This document shows positions 17,773-26,297 of a stretch of DNA of 64,000 nt, in pieces; position 1 is the stretch's first letter; each line of letters opens with the position of its first letter. The notes under the pieces were generated by a model. It was not told the origin of the DNA. It searched no databases and saw only the letters and a program-made list of their open reading frames with translations. The DNA comes from Candidatus Accumulibacter affinis (GTDB lineage: Bacteria; Pseudomonadota; Gammaproteobacteria; Burkholderiales; Rhodocyclaceae). Position numbers and translations under genes: made by a program. The DNA lies in assembly GCA_016713625.1 (NCBI GenBank), contig JADJOT010000007.1, forward strand, positions 195,186 to 259,185, in the 5' to 3' direction.

Positions 17773-20700
17773 GTGAGTTCACCAGCGCATTCGCCAACCG
17801 TTGCTGCCGGCGCCGCGCGATTGACCTCTCGGCAACGCGTCCAGGCCTGCGTGCAGCAGCTGGCACAGCTTCTCCCGGCGCAGGCACCACTACGCGACTT
17901 CGTACATCACAACACCTTGCACGCTTTCCAGCATCTGCCGTTTGCCGAGGCCCTCGGCGCCGCGGCACGCCTGACCGGAGCGCGTCCCTGGCTGGCCGAA
18001 GAACGGTGTCGCGAGCTGTTCCGGCAAGGACGGGTAAACTCCGCGGATCTGCTGGTCGCCTTGCGCCAGGTGGCGGCCAGCCGCCCCGACGAGCTGCTGC
18101 TGGCCACCCCGACGCGCAAGCTGTGCCGCGGTGAAGTGTTGCAGGCCGTGCTGCTGTACCCGGCTGCTGCCATGTCACCTGCTCGTTTGCTCTGGCAGAT
18201 TGAGGAGACCCCGGTTTTCGAGCGCCTGCCGGCAGATCTCGACGCGCTGGCACGCCAGCGCCTGCTGGCCAATGCCGGCGCCGATGGCCGTCAGGAAGCA
18301 GTGCTCCTTGCCGACCTATGGACGGTCGCGCGTGCGTTGTGCGCGTGCGCGCCGAAGGTCGATCCCGCCGCAGCCGCAGCCGCGGCGGCGGTTGCCGTGG
18401 CATCCTGGGAGACGATGCGTGACCGTCTCGGCAACGGATGGACGTTCGGCGAACTGCTCGCTCGCCTGAGCGGCGAGGATTTTCGCCCGACCTTGCAGGC
18501 GGCCTTGATTCGCCACCTCGCTGCGCATCTGGATCAAGGCCTGGCCGCCTGGCGCAACCCGGCGCGTACGCGCGGTTTCTATGCCGCGTGGCGACAGAGC
18601 GCTGGCCGCGACTGGGCCTGGGAACTCGACGAATTCGCCGGCGCCCGGCATGACCTCGAGCAACTGCCCGACGACCCCTGGCAGCTGATCGCCGACGAGC
18701 TGCTGCAGCTCGGCGTAGACGAGTCGCGCTGGTTCGCCTATCTGCAACGACTGGTGATGGAGTTGCCCGGCTGGGCCGGCATGTCTTATTGGCGGGAGTG
18801 CCATTCCCGCGCCGGTGATCCGCCGGTCAGCCTGACCGATCTGCTGGCGGTGCGCGTCGTCCTCGAACGTCTGTATGCTGAACAACTGGTCCGGCGCATC
18901 TGGGGGCTGCCGTTGGACGAGCTCGGCGACTACTTCCGCAGTCACCCGGCCGAGTTGTCGGTCAGGCACGCTGTCGGCACGCGCCCGTGGCCGGACGAAG
19001 TCCTCGATCTGGTGCGTCCGCATCTGCTGTCCGGGGCAACGGGCAGCGGCTGGCAGCTTCTCGCCGATCGCCTGACGGAGTCGCGTATCGCCGACGCGGC
19101 GGCGGTGGATGAGGAAGCTCTGGCCGCCTGGCCGCTGTTCGTCCTGGCGCAACGGCTCGGGTTGGGGGGGAACGACTTGCGCGCAATCGGCACGGACGGG
19201 GTGGCCGCGCTGCTCGCCTGCGCTGTTTCCCTGAGCGACGAGCAGCGCGGACTGGTCTGGCTGCTGGCCTACGAACACCATTATCGACAACAGATTCTCG
19301 CTGCCCTGTCGGCCAATCATGGACGCGTGCCTGCGCTCTCGGGCAAGGCCATGGCACAGTTGGTTTTCTGTATGGACGACCGCGAGGAAGGCACCCGCCG
19401 CCACCTGGAGGAAGTCAATCCGGCGTACGAAACCTTCGGTGCGGCGGGCTTCTTTGGCGTGCCGATGCTCTGGCAGGGGCTCGATGACGAGCTGCCGAGC
19501 GCCCTCTGCCCGGTGGTCGTGCGGCCGCAAAATGCCGTCTGCGAAGCCGTCCCAGCGGGGTCCGAGGTGGCCTACCGGCAGCATCAGCAGCGTCGTCGGT
19601 TGCGTCTGGCGGCGCGCGAACGATTGCATCAGGGTAGCCGGCGTGGCTGGCTGCAGGCGTCGCTGCTGACCGTCGTGGCGGCGCCGGCGGCCTTGCTCGG
19701 GCTGCTGGCGAGGAGCCTGGCACCGGCACGTCTGGGAGCGTTGCTGGAACGTTGGCGCGATGCTTTCGACCGGCCCCTGGCGGGCGCCTTGCAGTTGACG
19801 GCGGCTTCGGCCGAAGCGGCGCGCGTCGCTACCGCCGACACGCCGCGGCTTGGTTTCAGCGAAGACGAGCAGGTGGCACGCGTCGGCGGTTTTCTGCGCA
19901 GCATTGGTTTGAGCAGTCAGTTTGCGCCGCTGGTACTGATCGTCGGGCATGGTTCGGACAGCCGCAACAACCCGCATCTTGCCGCCTACGATTGTGGCGC
20001 CTGTTCCGGTCGCCATGGCGGACCGAACGCACGGGTGCTTGCCGCGCTGGCCAACCGGCCAGCGGTGCGCGGGCGCCTCGCGCTGCAGGGAGTCGTCATT
20101 CCGGATACGACGCACTTCGTCGGCGCCGAGCACAACACCTGCGACGAGAGCTTCGCATGGTATGACGAGGAGCAACTGCCGGCCAGTCATCGTGAGCGTT
20201 TTGCGGCGCTGCGTCGAGATTGCGAAGAGGCGACACGCCAGCACGCGGTCGAGCGTTGTCGCCGCTTCGCGTCGGCGCCGCCGCAGCCATCACCAGAGCA
20301 GGCGCGAGAGCATCTCGCGGACCGCCGTCAGGACATTGCGCAAGCGCGGCCCGAACTCGGGCATGCGACGATCGCCGCTGCTTTCATTGGCCGTCGCAGC
20401 CTGAGCCGCGGCGCCTTCTTCGACCGACGGGTTTTTCTGATCTCCTACGATCCGCTATCTGACGGCGATGGCCGCATCCTTGAAGCGACCTTGCTGGCAG
20501 CGGGTCCGGTCGGCGCCGGAATCAACCTCGAGTACTACTTCTCGACGGTCAATAATCAGGCCTTTGGCTGCGGTAGCAAGGTCATGCACAACCTCGCCGG
20601 GCTGTTCGGGGTGATGCAGGGCGCCAGTTCCGACCTGCGCACCGGTCTGCCGCTGCAGATGGTCGAGGTTCATGAGGCGATGCGACTGCTGGTGATCGTC

Positions 20701-20976
20701 GAACAGGCTACCGACATCGTCAGCGCCATTTACCAGCGCCAGCCACCCTTGCAGGAACTGATCGGCAACGGCTGGATCGTCCTCGCCGCGAAACACCCGC
20801 AGACGGGCGTGATTGATCTCTTCGATGCGACGACCGGCTGGCAACCCTGGCACGCTGGGCCGGCCGGTAAGCCGACGCCGGCACTGCCCGAGGTCGAGCG
20901 TTCGCGCGACTGGTTTGCCGGCCAGCGCGAGCTCTTGCCGCCGGCGCTGCTGCGGCGCCCCGTGATGACGCCATGA
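17773..20976 (+). CDS. dabA: DabA, DUF2309 subunit of the inorganic-carbon uptake complex
   Basis: DabA is the cytoplasmic carbonic-anhydrase-like subunit of DAB systems, which drive one-way CO2 hydration to accumulate bicarbonate. The protein has 1,067 residues. The expected zinc ligands are all in place: C533 and D535 in VFCMDDRE, H726 in VGHGSDSRNNP, and C741 in the DCGACSG motif 15 residues later, the same spacing as in characterised DabA. The long C-terminus ends in the conserved LPLQMVEVHEAMRLL and GNGWIVL blocks. It starts at GTG directly after the upstream stop and overlaps dabB by ATGA. Confidence 0.93.
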   Translation: MSSPAHSPTVAAGAARLTSRQRVQACVQQLAQLLPAQAPLRDFVHHNTLHAFQHLPFAEALGAAARLTGARPWLAEERCRELFRQGRVNSADLLVALRQVAASRPDELLLATPTRKLCRGEVLQAVLLYPAAAMSPARLLWQIEETPVFERLPADLDALARQRLLANAGADGRQEAVLLADLWTVARALCACAPKVDPAAAAAAAAVAVASWETMRDRLGNGWTFGELLARLSGEDFRPTLQAALIRHLAAHLDQGLAAWRNPARTRGFYAAWRQSAGRDWAWELDEFAGARHDLEQLPDDPWQLIADELLQLGVDESRWFAYLQRLVMELPGWAGMSYWRECHSRAGDPPVSLTDLLAVRVVLERLYAEQLVRRIWGLPLDELGDYFRSHPAELSVRHAVGTRPWPDEVLDLVRPHLLSGATGSGWQLLADRLTESRIADAAAVDEEALAAWPLFVLAQRLGLGGNDLRAIGTDGVAALLACAVSLSDEQRGLVWLLAYEHHYRQQILAALSANHGRVPALSGKAMAQLVFCMDDREEGTRRHLEEVNPAYETFGAAGFFGVPMLWQGLDDELPSALCPVVVRPQNAVCEAVPAGSEVAYRQHQQRRRLRLAARERLHQGSRRGWLQASLLTVVAAPAALLGLLARSLAPARLGALLERWRDAFDRPLAGALQLTAASAEAARVATADTPRLGFSEDEQVARVGGFLRSIGLSSQFAPLVLIVGHGSDSRNNPHLAAYDCGACSGRHGGPNARVLAALANRPAVRGRLALQGVVIPDTTHFVGAEHNTCDESFAWYDEEQLPASHRERFAALRRDCEEATRQHAVERCRRFASAPPQPSPEQAREHLADRRQDIAQARPELGHATIAAAFIGRRSLSRGAFFDRRVFLISYDPLSDGDGRILEATLLAAGPVGAGINLEYYFSTVNNQAFGCGSKVMHNLAGLFGVMQGASSDLRTGLPLQMVEVHEAMRLLVIVEQATDIVSAIYQRQPPLQELIGNGWIVLAAKHPQTGVIDLFDATTGWQPWHAGPAGKPTPALPEVERSRDWFAGQRELLPPALLRRPVMTP

Positions 20977-22523
20977 GCGACTTTTCCCCACTGCTGAACG
21001 CGCTGGCGGCAAGCACCCGCGTGTTCTGGCTGGTGCCGCTGCTGCCGCTGCTGGCAGCAGCGCTGATCGCCGTCTGCCTGCTCTTGCGCCGCGGCGGTGG
21101 TGACTCGGGCGAGCCCTTGACGGCCGCCGTCGCCAGCGCCGCAGCGCTGGGCGCGCTGCTGCTGCTGCTGGTCGTCGACCTGGCAGCACTCGGCGGCGCC
21201 CTGCCCGAGCATCTGCTATTCGGCGAATGGCTGCGCATCGGCGCGGTTCCGGTTCGCCTGTCCTTCACCCTGGACGTCTACAGCCTGCCGATGGCCACAC
21301 TGGTGGCCTTGATCGCCTGGATCGCGCTACGCTTTTCGGCGACCTATCTGCACCGGGAGATCGGCTTCCAGCGTTTTTTCCTCGGCATGTGCCTGTTTCT
21401 TGCCGGCATGTTGTTGATTGTTCTCGCCGGCAACGCCGTGCTGGCCTTTGTTGGCTGGGAACTGGCCGGTTTCAGCTCCTGGCTGCTCATCGCCTACGCC
21501 TGGGAGCGACCGGTCGCGACCGGCAACGCGCTCTTCGTTTTCCTCAGCAACCGTGTTGGCGACGCCGGTTTCATGCTCGGGATCAGCCTTGCGGTGTGGT
21601 CAGTGGGAACCGTCGAATGGGCCTGGCTGGCGGGTGACGGTAGCTTGGCAAAAGTCACGGCACGCCTGCTGGTGATCGGCTTCGTGCTGGCGGCGCTGGC
21701 CAAGTCGGCGCAGTTGCCTTTCACGCCCTGGATTGCGCGCGCGCTCGAAGGCCCGACACCGTCGTCGGCGATTTTCTACGGCTCGCTGATGGTGCACGCC
21801 GGCGTCTATCTGCTTTGTCGTCTGCAGGGACTGCTCGGGCAGCTGCCGGACGTGCTCGCCTTGCTGACCGTGGTCGGGCTGGCGACTGCCGTGTACGGTG
21901 GCCTCTGTGCGCTGGTGCAGACGGATGTGAAGTCGGCGCTGATTTTCTCGACCGTGACCCAGGTCGGCTTGATGTTCTTCTGCTGCGGCCTCGGCCTGTT
22001 CTGGCTGGCTGCCTGCCATTCCGGCCTGCATGCTGCCTGGCGCGCCTATCAGTTCCTGCTCGCACCGGCGTACATGCACCTGGTGCGGCGGCCGGCGCCG
22101 CCGGTTGCCAACTGGCTGGCGGCGCAGCGCTGGTGGTACACGGCGGCGCTGCAGCGCTTCTGGATCGAGCCACTGGTCCACAGCTTGCTGACGCGACCAA
22201 CTCTGGCGCTGGGTCGCGACGTACGGGCGCTCGACGAGCGTTTCATCGATCCACTCGTTGGCGCACCCCGCGACGATGAACGGCTGGCCGCCGGCGAAGC
22301 GGCCGACGAGCTGATTCGCGGGCACGGTCTGGCCGGTCGAGCGCTGTTCAAATTCGCCGACCGGATGCAGCGTCTCGAGAGCTATCTGCTGCTCAGCGGC
22401 GATGGGTCGATCAACCAGTCGCTACAACGCGCAGCGCACTACGCGGATGCCATCGAGGCGCTGCTCGAACAACCGCGTTATCTGATGTTGATGGTCATGG
22501 CAACCTTTGTGGTGATCCTGTGA
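20973..22523 (+). CDS. dabB: DabB, NuoL-like cation-translocating partner of DabA
   Basis: This 516-residue membrane protein is of the NuoL/MrpA family. It has LAFVGWELAGFSSWLLI (conserved glutamate), SAQLPFTPWIARALEGPTPSSA and TDVKSALIFSTVTQVGLMF (conserved lysine). The long tail after residue ~370 is more hydrophilic (DERFIDPLVGAP) and helical, typical of DabB. In DAB complexes this subunit uses the proton or sodium gradient to energise DabA. Start ATG overlaps the dabA stop; the stop overlaps the next GTG start by 4 bases. Confidence 0.9.
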   Translation: MSDFSPLLNALAASTRVFWLVPLLPLLAAALIAVCLLLRRGGGDSGEPLTAAVASAAALGALLLLLVVDLAALGGALPEHLLFGEWLRIGAVPVRLSFTLDVYSLPMATLVALIAWIALRFSATYLHREIGFQRFFLGMCLFLAGMLLIVLAGNAVLAFVGWELAGFSSWLLIAYAWERPVATGNALFVFLSNRVGDAGFMLGISLAVWSVGTVEWAWLAGDGSLAKVTARLLVIGFVLAALAKSAQLPFTPWIARALEGPTPSSAIFYGSLMVHAGVYLLCRLQGLLGQLPDVLALLTVVGLATAVYGGLCALVQTDVKSALIFSTVTQVGLMFFCCGLGLFWLAACHSGLHAAWRAYQFLLAPAYMHLVRRPAPPVANWLAAQRWWYTAALQRFWIEPLVHSLLTRPTLALGRDVRALDERFIDPLVGAPRDDERLAAGEAADELIRGHGLAGRALFKFADRMQRLESYLLLSGDGSINQSLQRAAHYADAIEALLEQPRYLMLMVMATFVVIL

Positions 22524-24019
22524 CCGAAGTCCTCTGGGGGACGCAGGCCGGCTACCCTTTGCTGGCGACGTTGCAATGCCTGCCGCTGGCCGCCGCCGGG
22601 TTGTTGCTGATCATGCGCGAGGACGACCTGGCGCTGGTCCTTGGCCGTCTGTTCGCGGTCGGCGAACTGGTCGTGGCGATTGACCTCTATGCCCGCATCG
22701 ACGTGTCGACGAGTACCCTGCAGTTTGCCGAACGCCTCGACCTGTTCGCCTATCATGCGGCAGTCGACGGGGTCAGCGTGCTGTTCATCCTGCTGACGGC
22801 GCTGCTCGGCCTGCTGCTCTCGTTCTACGGCATGGCGCGCCAGCAAATCTCGCCGGTGCAGCTGCTCAGCGTGTTGCTGATCATCGAATCGTCGCAGATG
22901 ACGATGCTCACGACGATGAACCTGTTGTGGTTTGCCGCCGCTTCGGCGGTGCAGCTGGCGCTGGTCGGCTACCTGCTCTGGCGCTGGGCATCGGCCAGAG
23001 AGGAGAACCTGGCCTTGTCACGTTTCCTGCAGTACCAGCTCTTCGGCTGGTGTCTGTTTCTCGCCGGGACGATGGTGCTGGTCTGGAGCCATGCCGACGT
23101 CCTCGGCGGCGACTGGAGCTTCGACCTCTTCGACCTGCTCGAGACGCCGCAGATCGGCAAGTACCAGTCGGCGGCCTTCTATCTGCTGTTCTACGGACTG
23201 GCGATCCGCACGCCGCTGTTTCCGCTGCACGGCTGGCTACCCAATTCCGCCGGCTACGGCTTGATCGCCGTTGGCCCGGTGCTGCTGCTCGGCGTCAAGG
23301 TCGGCATCTACGGCATGGCGCGCTTTCTGCTGCCGTTGACCGCCGAAGCGGTGATCATCTGGCAGCCCTATGTGGTCGCCTTCGCCATGGTCGGCGTCTT
23401 CTTTGCCGCGGTGATGGCCTTCCGGCAGGCGAACCTGCGCCGTCTGATGGCCTTTGCCGTCGTCAGCCATACCAGTCTGATCGTCATCGGTCTGTTCACC
23501 CTGCATCCGGCCGGTCTGCAGGGGGCGCTGCTGCTGGCAGTCAACTTCGGTCTGGCGATTACGGTGATGCTGCTGATGGTTGGCTACGTCTACCGTCGTA
23601 CCGGCACCACCAACCTCGACCGCCTTGGCGGCCTGTTCGACCGTGTTCCCTTTATCGCCGTTGCTTTCCTGATTGGCGGCCTGGCGCTGCTCGGCATGCC
23701 GGGTACTCCCGGTTTCGATGCGGTGCACCTGGTGCTCGAGGCTTCGATCGAGACCTTTGGCGCGCTGCCGACGATCGCCACCGCGCTCGGCAACGTCGCC
23801 GCTGCCGGCTTCCTGCTGTGGGCTTTCCAGCGCGCCTTTCTCGCCCCACGGCCCAGGGATTTGCCGGCCGCCAGGATCGCGCCCACCAGCGCGATGGAGT
23901 ATTTCGTCGGCGGCGCCACGCTGCTGGTCCTGCTGGCCGCCGGTTTTTACCCCGAGCCCTGGCTGAAGCTGACCGACACCGCAACGCAGGCTCTGGCAGC
24001 GTATTTCCGTCATGGGTGA
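22520..24019 (+). CDS. NuoN/NuoM-like membrane subunit, third ion channel of the DAB block
   Basis: This is a 499-residue polytopic protein of the proton-conducting family. Landmarks are TPLFPLHGWLPNSAGYGLIAV (the PLHGWLP turn), QANLRRLMAFAVVSHTSLIVIG, and IGGLALLGMPGTPGFDAVHLVLEA. The usual first-channel acidic residue is less clear: LLWFAAASAVQLALVGYL stands where WE is expected. That could mean altered ion coupling. GTG start overlapping the dabB stop. Minimal DAB systems do not need such an extra antiporter-like subunit. Confidence 0.85.
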   Translation: MTEVLWGTQAGYPLLATLQCLPLAAAGLLLIMREDDLALVLGRLFAVGELVVAIDLYARIDVSTSTLQFAERLDLFAYHAAVDGVSVLFILLTALLGLLLSFYGMARQQISPVQLLSVLLIIESSQMTMLTTMNLLWFAAASAVQLALVGYLLWRWASAREENLALSRFLQYQLFGWCLFLAGTMVLVWSHADVLGGDWSFDLFDLLETPQIGKYQSAAFYLLFYGLAIRTPLFPLHGWLPNSAGYGLIAVGPVLLLGVKVGIYGMARFLLPLTAEAVIIWQPYVVAFAMVGVFFAAVMAFRQANLRRLMAFAVVSHTSLIVIGLFTLHPAGLQGALLLAVNFGLAITVMLLMVGYVYRRTGTTNLDRLGGLFDRVPFIAVAFLIGGLALLGMPGTPGFDAVHLVLEASIETFGALPTIATALGNVAAAGFLLWAFQRAFLAPRPRDLPAARIAPTSAMEYFVGGATLLVLLAAGFYPEPWLKLTDTATQALAAYFRHG

Positions 24020-25502
24020 ACTGGCGAGCTATCCGCTGCTGACGATACTGCTGTCGCTGCCAGTGCTCGGGGCAGTGCTAACGGCCGGGCTGCGGCGCGC
24101 GCCAGCGGCGCGCTGGGTGGCGCTCGGCAGCACCGGGCTGACGCTGTTCTGCGCGCTGCTGATCGTGGTCACCTTTGACCGCGCGGAAGCTGGCTTCCAG
24201 TTGCTGGATTCGGCGCGCTGGATCCCGGGGGTGAATGTCCGCTATCTGGTCGGTGTCGATGGCCTCTCGCTGCTCTTTCTGCCGGCGACGGCATTGCTCT
24301 TCGGCGGGGTGGTGGTGGCCAGCTGGCGACTTTCTCCAGCAGTTGCCACGCCGGGAATCTATTTCGCCTTGCTGCTGCTGCTCGAAGCCGCCACTCTCGG
24401 TGTCTTCTGCGCGCTCGACACGATCCTGTTCTTCTGCTTCTGGGAATTCACGCTGCTGCCGGTGTACTTCCTGGTCAGTCTGTGGGGCGTCGGCGCCGGC
24501 CGCCAGGCGGCCGCGGTACGCTATTTCCTGGTCATGCTGGCTGGCGGCGTGCCGCTGCTGTTCGGCCTGCTGACCCTGGCCTTCGCGCAGGCCGGTGGCG
24601 GCGCGCTGGTGTTCGACCTGCCGACGCTGCTGGCCAGGCCGCTGCCGGAGCGAAGCCAGTATCTGGTATTCCTGTTGCTGCTCGCCGGCTTCGGCGTCAA
24701 GGTGCCACTGGTGCCCTTGCACACCTGGCTGCCGTCTTTGGCCATGGGTGCCCCGGCGGCAATCACGGCGCTGCTGGTTGGGCTGAAACTCGGCGCCTAC
24801 GGTCTGATCCGTTTCGCCATCCCGCTGGCGCCGCTGGCGGCGCGCGATTTGCACTGGCTGCTCGCCGGCTTCGGCACTGCGGCCATCCTTTACGGCGGCG
24901 TGGCGGCGCTGGCGCACAGCAATCTGCGCGGCGTGCTGGCGTATTCGAGTCTGGCGCACGTTGGTCTGGTGCTACTTGGCCTGGCTTCGTTCTCGGTTTC
25001 CGCACTGCAGGGAGCGCTGCTCCTGTTGCTCAACTTCAGCGTCGCCGCCAGCAGCGGTTTCCTGGTGCTCTCCTTCCTGCAACGCCGCACCGCTTCCACC
25101 GACATCACCCGGCTGGGTGGGGCGATGCAGAGCATGCCGGTGCTCTCCGGCTTCTTCCTGCTGTTCGGGCTGGCCGGCATCGGTCTGCCGGGGACCAGCG
25201 GCTTTCCCGCCGAGTTGCTGATCATCGTCGCGACCCTGCACAGCCATACCGGCGCCGGCCTCGCCGCGCTGTTCGGCATGGTGCTCGCTGCCGCCGGCTT
25301 CCTGGCGCCATTCCGGCAGGCTTTTCTCGGTCCGCTACGCAATCCCGACGTCGCCACCGCTGCCGACCTGCTGCCGCGCGAACGCGCCTGCCTGCTGCTG
25401 CCGGCATTGTTGATCCTGGCGGTCGGTGTCTATCCGCTGCCGGTGCTCGAACTGCTGCGGCCGACGGCCGAGGCCTGGGTGGCGGCGCTGGCGGGGCTAT
25501 AG
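24012..25502 (+). CDS. NuoM-like membrane subunit, last gene of the DAB block
   Basis: This 496-residue NuoM-type protein keeps all classical motifs: ILFFCFWEFTLLPVYFLVSLW (conserved glutamate), KVPLVPLHTWLPSLAMGAPAAI and LRGVLAYSSLAHVGLVLLGL, then LAGIGLPGTSGFPAELL. It overlaps the preceding gene by 8 bases, so all five genes are likely translated from one message. Its end lies 39 bases from the converging ParE-like gene. The combination of DabA with four different ion-translocating subunits suggests a larger respiratory-complex-like assembly. Confidence 0.88.
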   Translation: MGELASYPLLTILLSLPVLGAVLTAGLRRAPAARWVALGSTGLTLFCALLIVVTFDRAEAGFQLLDSARWIPGVNVRYLVGVDGLSLLFLPATALLFGGVVVASWRLSPAVATPGIYFALLLLLEAATLGVFCALDTILFFCFWEFTLLPVYFLVSLWGVGAGRQAAAVRYFLVMLAGGVPLLFGLLTLAFAQAGGGALVFDLPTLLARPLPERSQYLVFLLLLAGFGVKVPLVPLHTWLPSLAMGAPAAITALLVGLKLGAYGLIRFAIPLAPLAARDLHWLLAGFGTAAILYGGVAALAHSNLRGVLAYSSLAHVGLVLLGLASFSVSALQGALLLLLNFSVAASSGFLVLSFLQRRTASTDITRLGGAMQSMPVLSGFFLLFGLAGIGLPGTSGFPAELLIIVATLHSHTGAGLAALFGMVLAAAGFLAPFRQAFLGPLRNPDVATAADLLPRERACLLLPALLILAVGVYPLPVLELLRPTAEAWVAALAGL

Positions 25503-25537
25503 GCCTGGCGCCTGCATTACTTGTAGTCGGCCAGGCC
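25502..25537. terminator. Possible bidirectional terminator hairpin between converging genes
   Basis: GGCCTGGC (25502-25509) pairs with GCCAGGCC (25530-25537) across a 20-base loop in the short gap between the DAB block and the ParE gene. There is no clear T run, so it is only a candidate. Confidence 0.3.
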
Positions 25538-25541
25538 AGGC

Positions 25542-25838
25542 TTACTCATTGGCGAAACCAGCCTCTTTCTGACTGCGTACGGCAAGGACAAAAACGGTGT
25601 CCAGCTCGGCAACATAACGGTACACGGCCAGGTAGCCGTGCGCGCGACGCCCGATCACCAGTTCCCGCTTGCCGTCGCGTGCCGGTCTGCCGATCAGCGG
25701 GTTGGACTCCAGTACGTTGATCGCTTCGACGATCTCCCGTATGCGTGACGCCGGTTCCTCGACTTCATACCTGGCGAGGTGATCCAGGATTCGATCAAAA
25801 TCGTCACCGACCTCAGGCGCCAATTCGATGCGCGACAT
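25542..25838 (-). CDS. RelE/ParE-family toxin
   Basis: This 98-residue toxin has the ParE-type fold: APEVGDDFDRILDHLARYEVEEPASRIREIVEAI, then NPLIGRPARDGKRELVIG and the C-terminal YLAVYRYVAELDTVFVLAVRSQKEAG. Members poison gyrase (ParE) or cleave mRNA (RelE); the sequence does not settle which, but the G-RPARDGKREL form is more ParE-like. It lies 2 bases after the antitoxin gene and is co-transcribed with it. Confidence 0.87.
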   Translation of the reverse strand: MSRIELAPEVGDDFDRILDHLARYEVEEPASRIREIVEAINVLESNPLIGRPARDGKRELVIGRRAHGYLAVYRYVAELDTVFVLAVRSQKEAGFANE

Positions 25839-25840
25839 TC

Positions 25841-26125
25841 TCAGCGCACGCGCTGGCGTGGTGTCGGGGCGGGCAGCGCATTGCCGGCAAGACGTTCTTC
25901 GAGAAAGGCGCGCATTTCCTGCCAGGAAATCGTCTGTCCAGAGGCCGCGATTCGGGCATAGCGACTCTCTGCGACCTGATTGAAATCCGCGCGCCGCTCT
26001 TCCTGGTCCGCCTTTTCCGCAATGGCGGCGAGGATGAAGCCATGGGATGTTGTACCGGCACGTTTGGCCGCTTCGGCAACGCGAGCTTTGAGGTCTTCCG
26101 GCAAACGGATCGTCGTCGTGGGCAT
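25841..26125 (-). CDS. Ribbon-helix-helix antitoxin of the ParDE-type pair
   Basis: This 94-residue antitoxin has an N-terminal CopG/MetJ-type ribbon-helix-helix (TTTIRLPEDLKARVAEAAKRAGTTSHGFILAAI, residues 3-35). A charged C-terminal tail should wrap the toxin. The start at 26125 is preferred because the ribbon strand begins three residues later; a longer in-frame start at 26191 would place the operator palindrome inside the gene. It is first in the operon, as is normal for type II pairs. Confidence 0.87.
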   Translation of the reverse strand: MPTTTIRLPEDLKARVAEAAKRAGTTSHGFILAAIAEKADQEERRADFNQVAESRYARIAASGQTISWQEMRAFLEERLAGNALPAPTPRQRVR

Positions 26126-26160
26126 GGGGTTGACTCCAGTAGTGTCATACGCAAGGCACC

Positions 26161-26184
26161 ACTGTAGCACGTTCGTGCTACAGT
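26161..26184. promoter_or_regulatory. Operator palindrome of the toxin-antitoxin pair
   Basis: ACTGTAGCACG and CGTGCTACAGT are perfect inverted arms around a TT centre, 36 bases upstream of the antitoxin start. This is the expected place and symmetry for autorepression by a ribbon-helix-helix dimer or the toxin-antitoxin complex. Confidence 0.7.
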
Positions 26185-26297
26185 AAGCCACCCAAAGTCA
26201 TCGACGCCTCCGGCACTTTCTTGCCAGCCGGTCATTTGCCTGTCAAACACTCTTCGAGACAGGCAGGCACGTCCCACAATTCAGCTCATTCTGTCCT

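Noticed and set aside
18316..20244. 642-codon minus-strand frame inside dabA
   Set aside because: Antisense of the DabA zinc-site region; its translation is low in complexity and lacks protein features.
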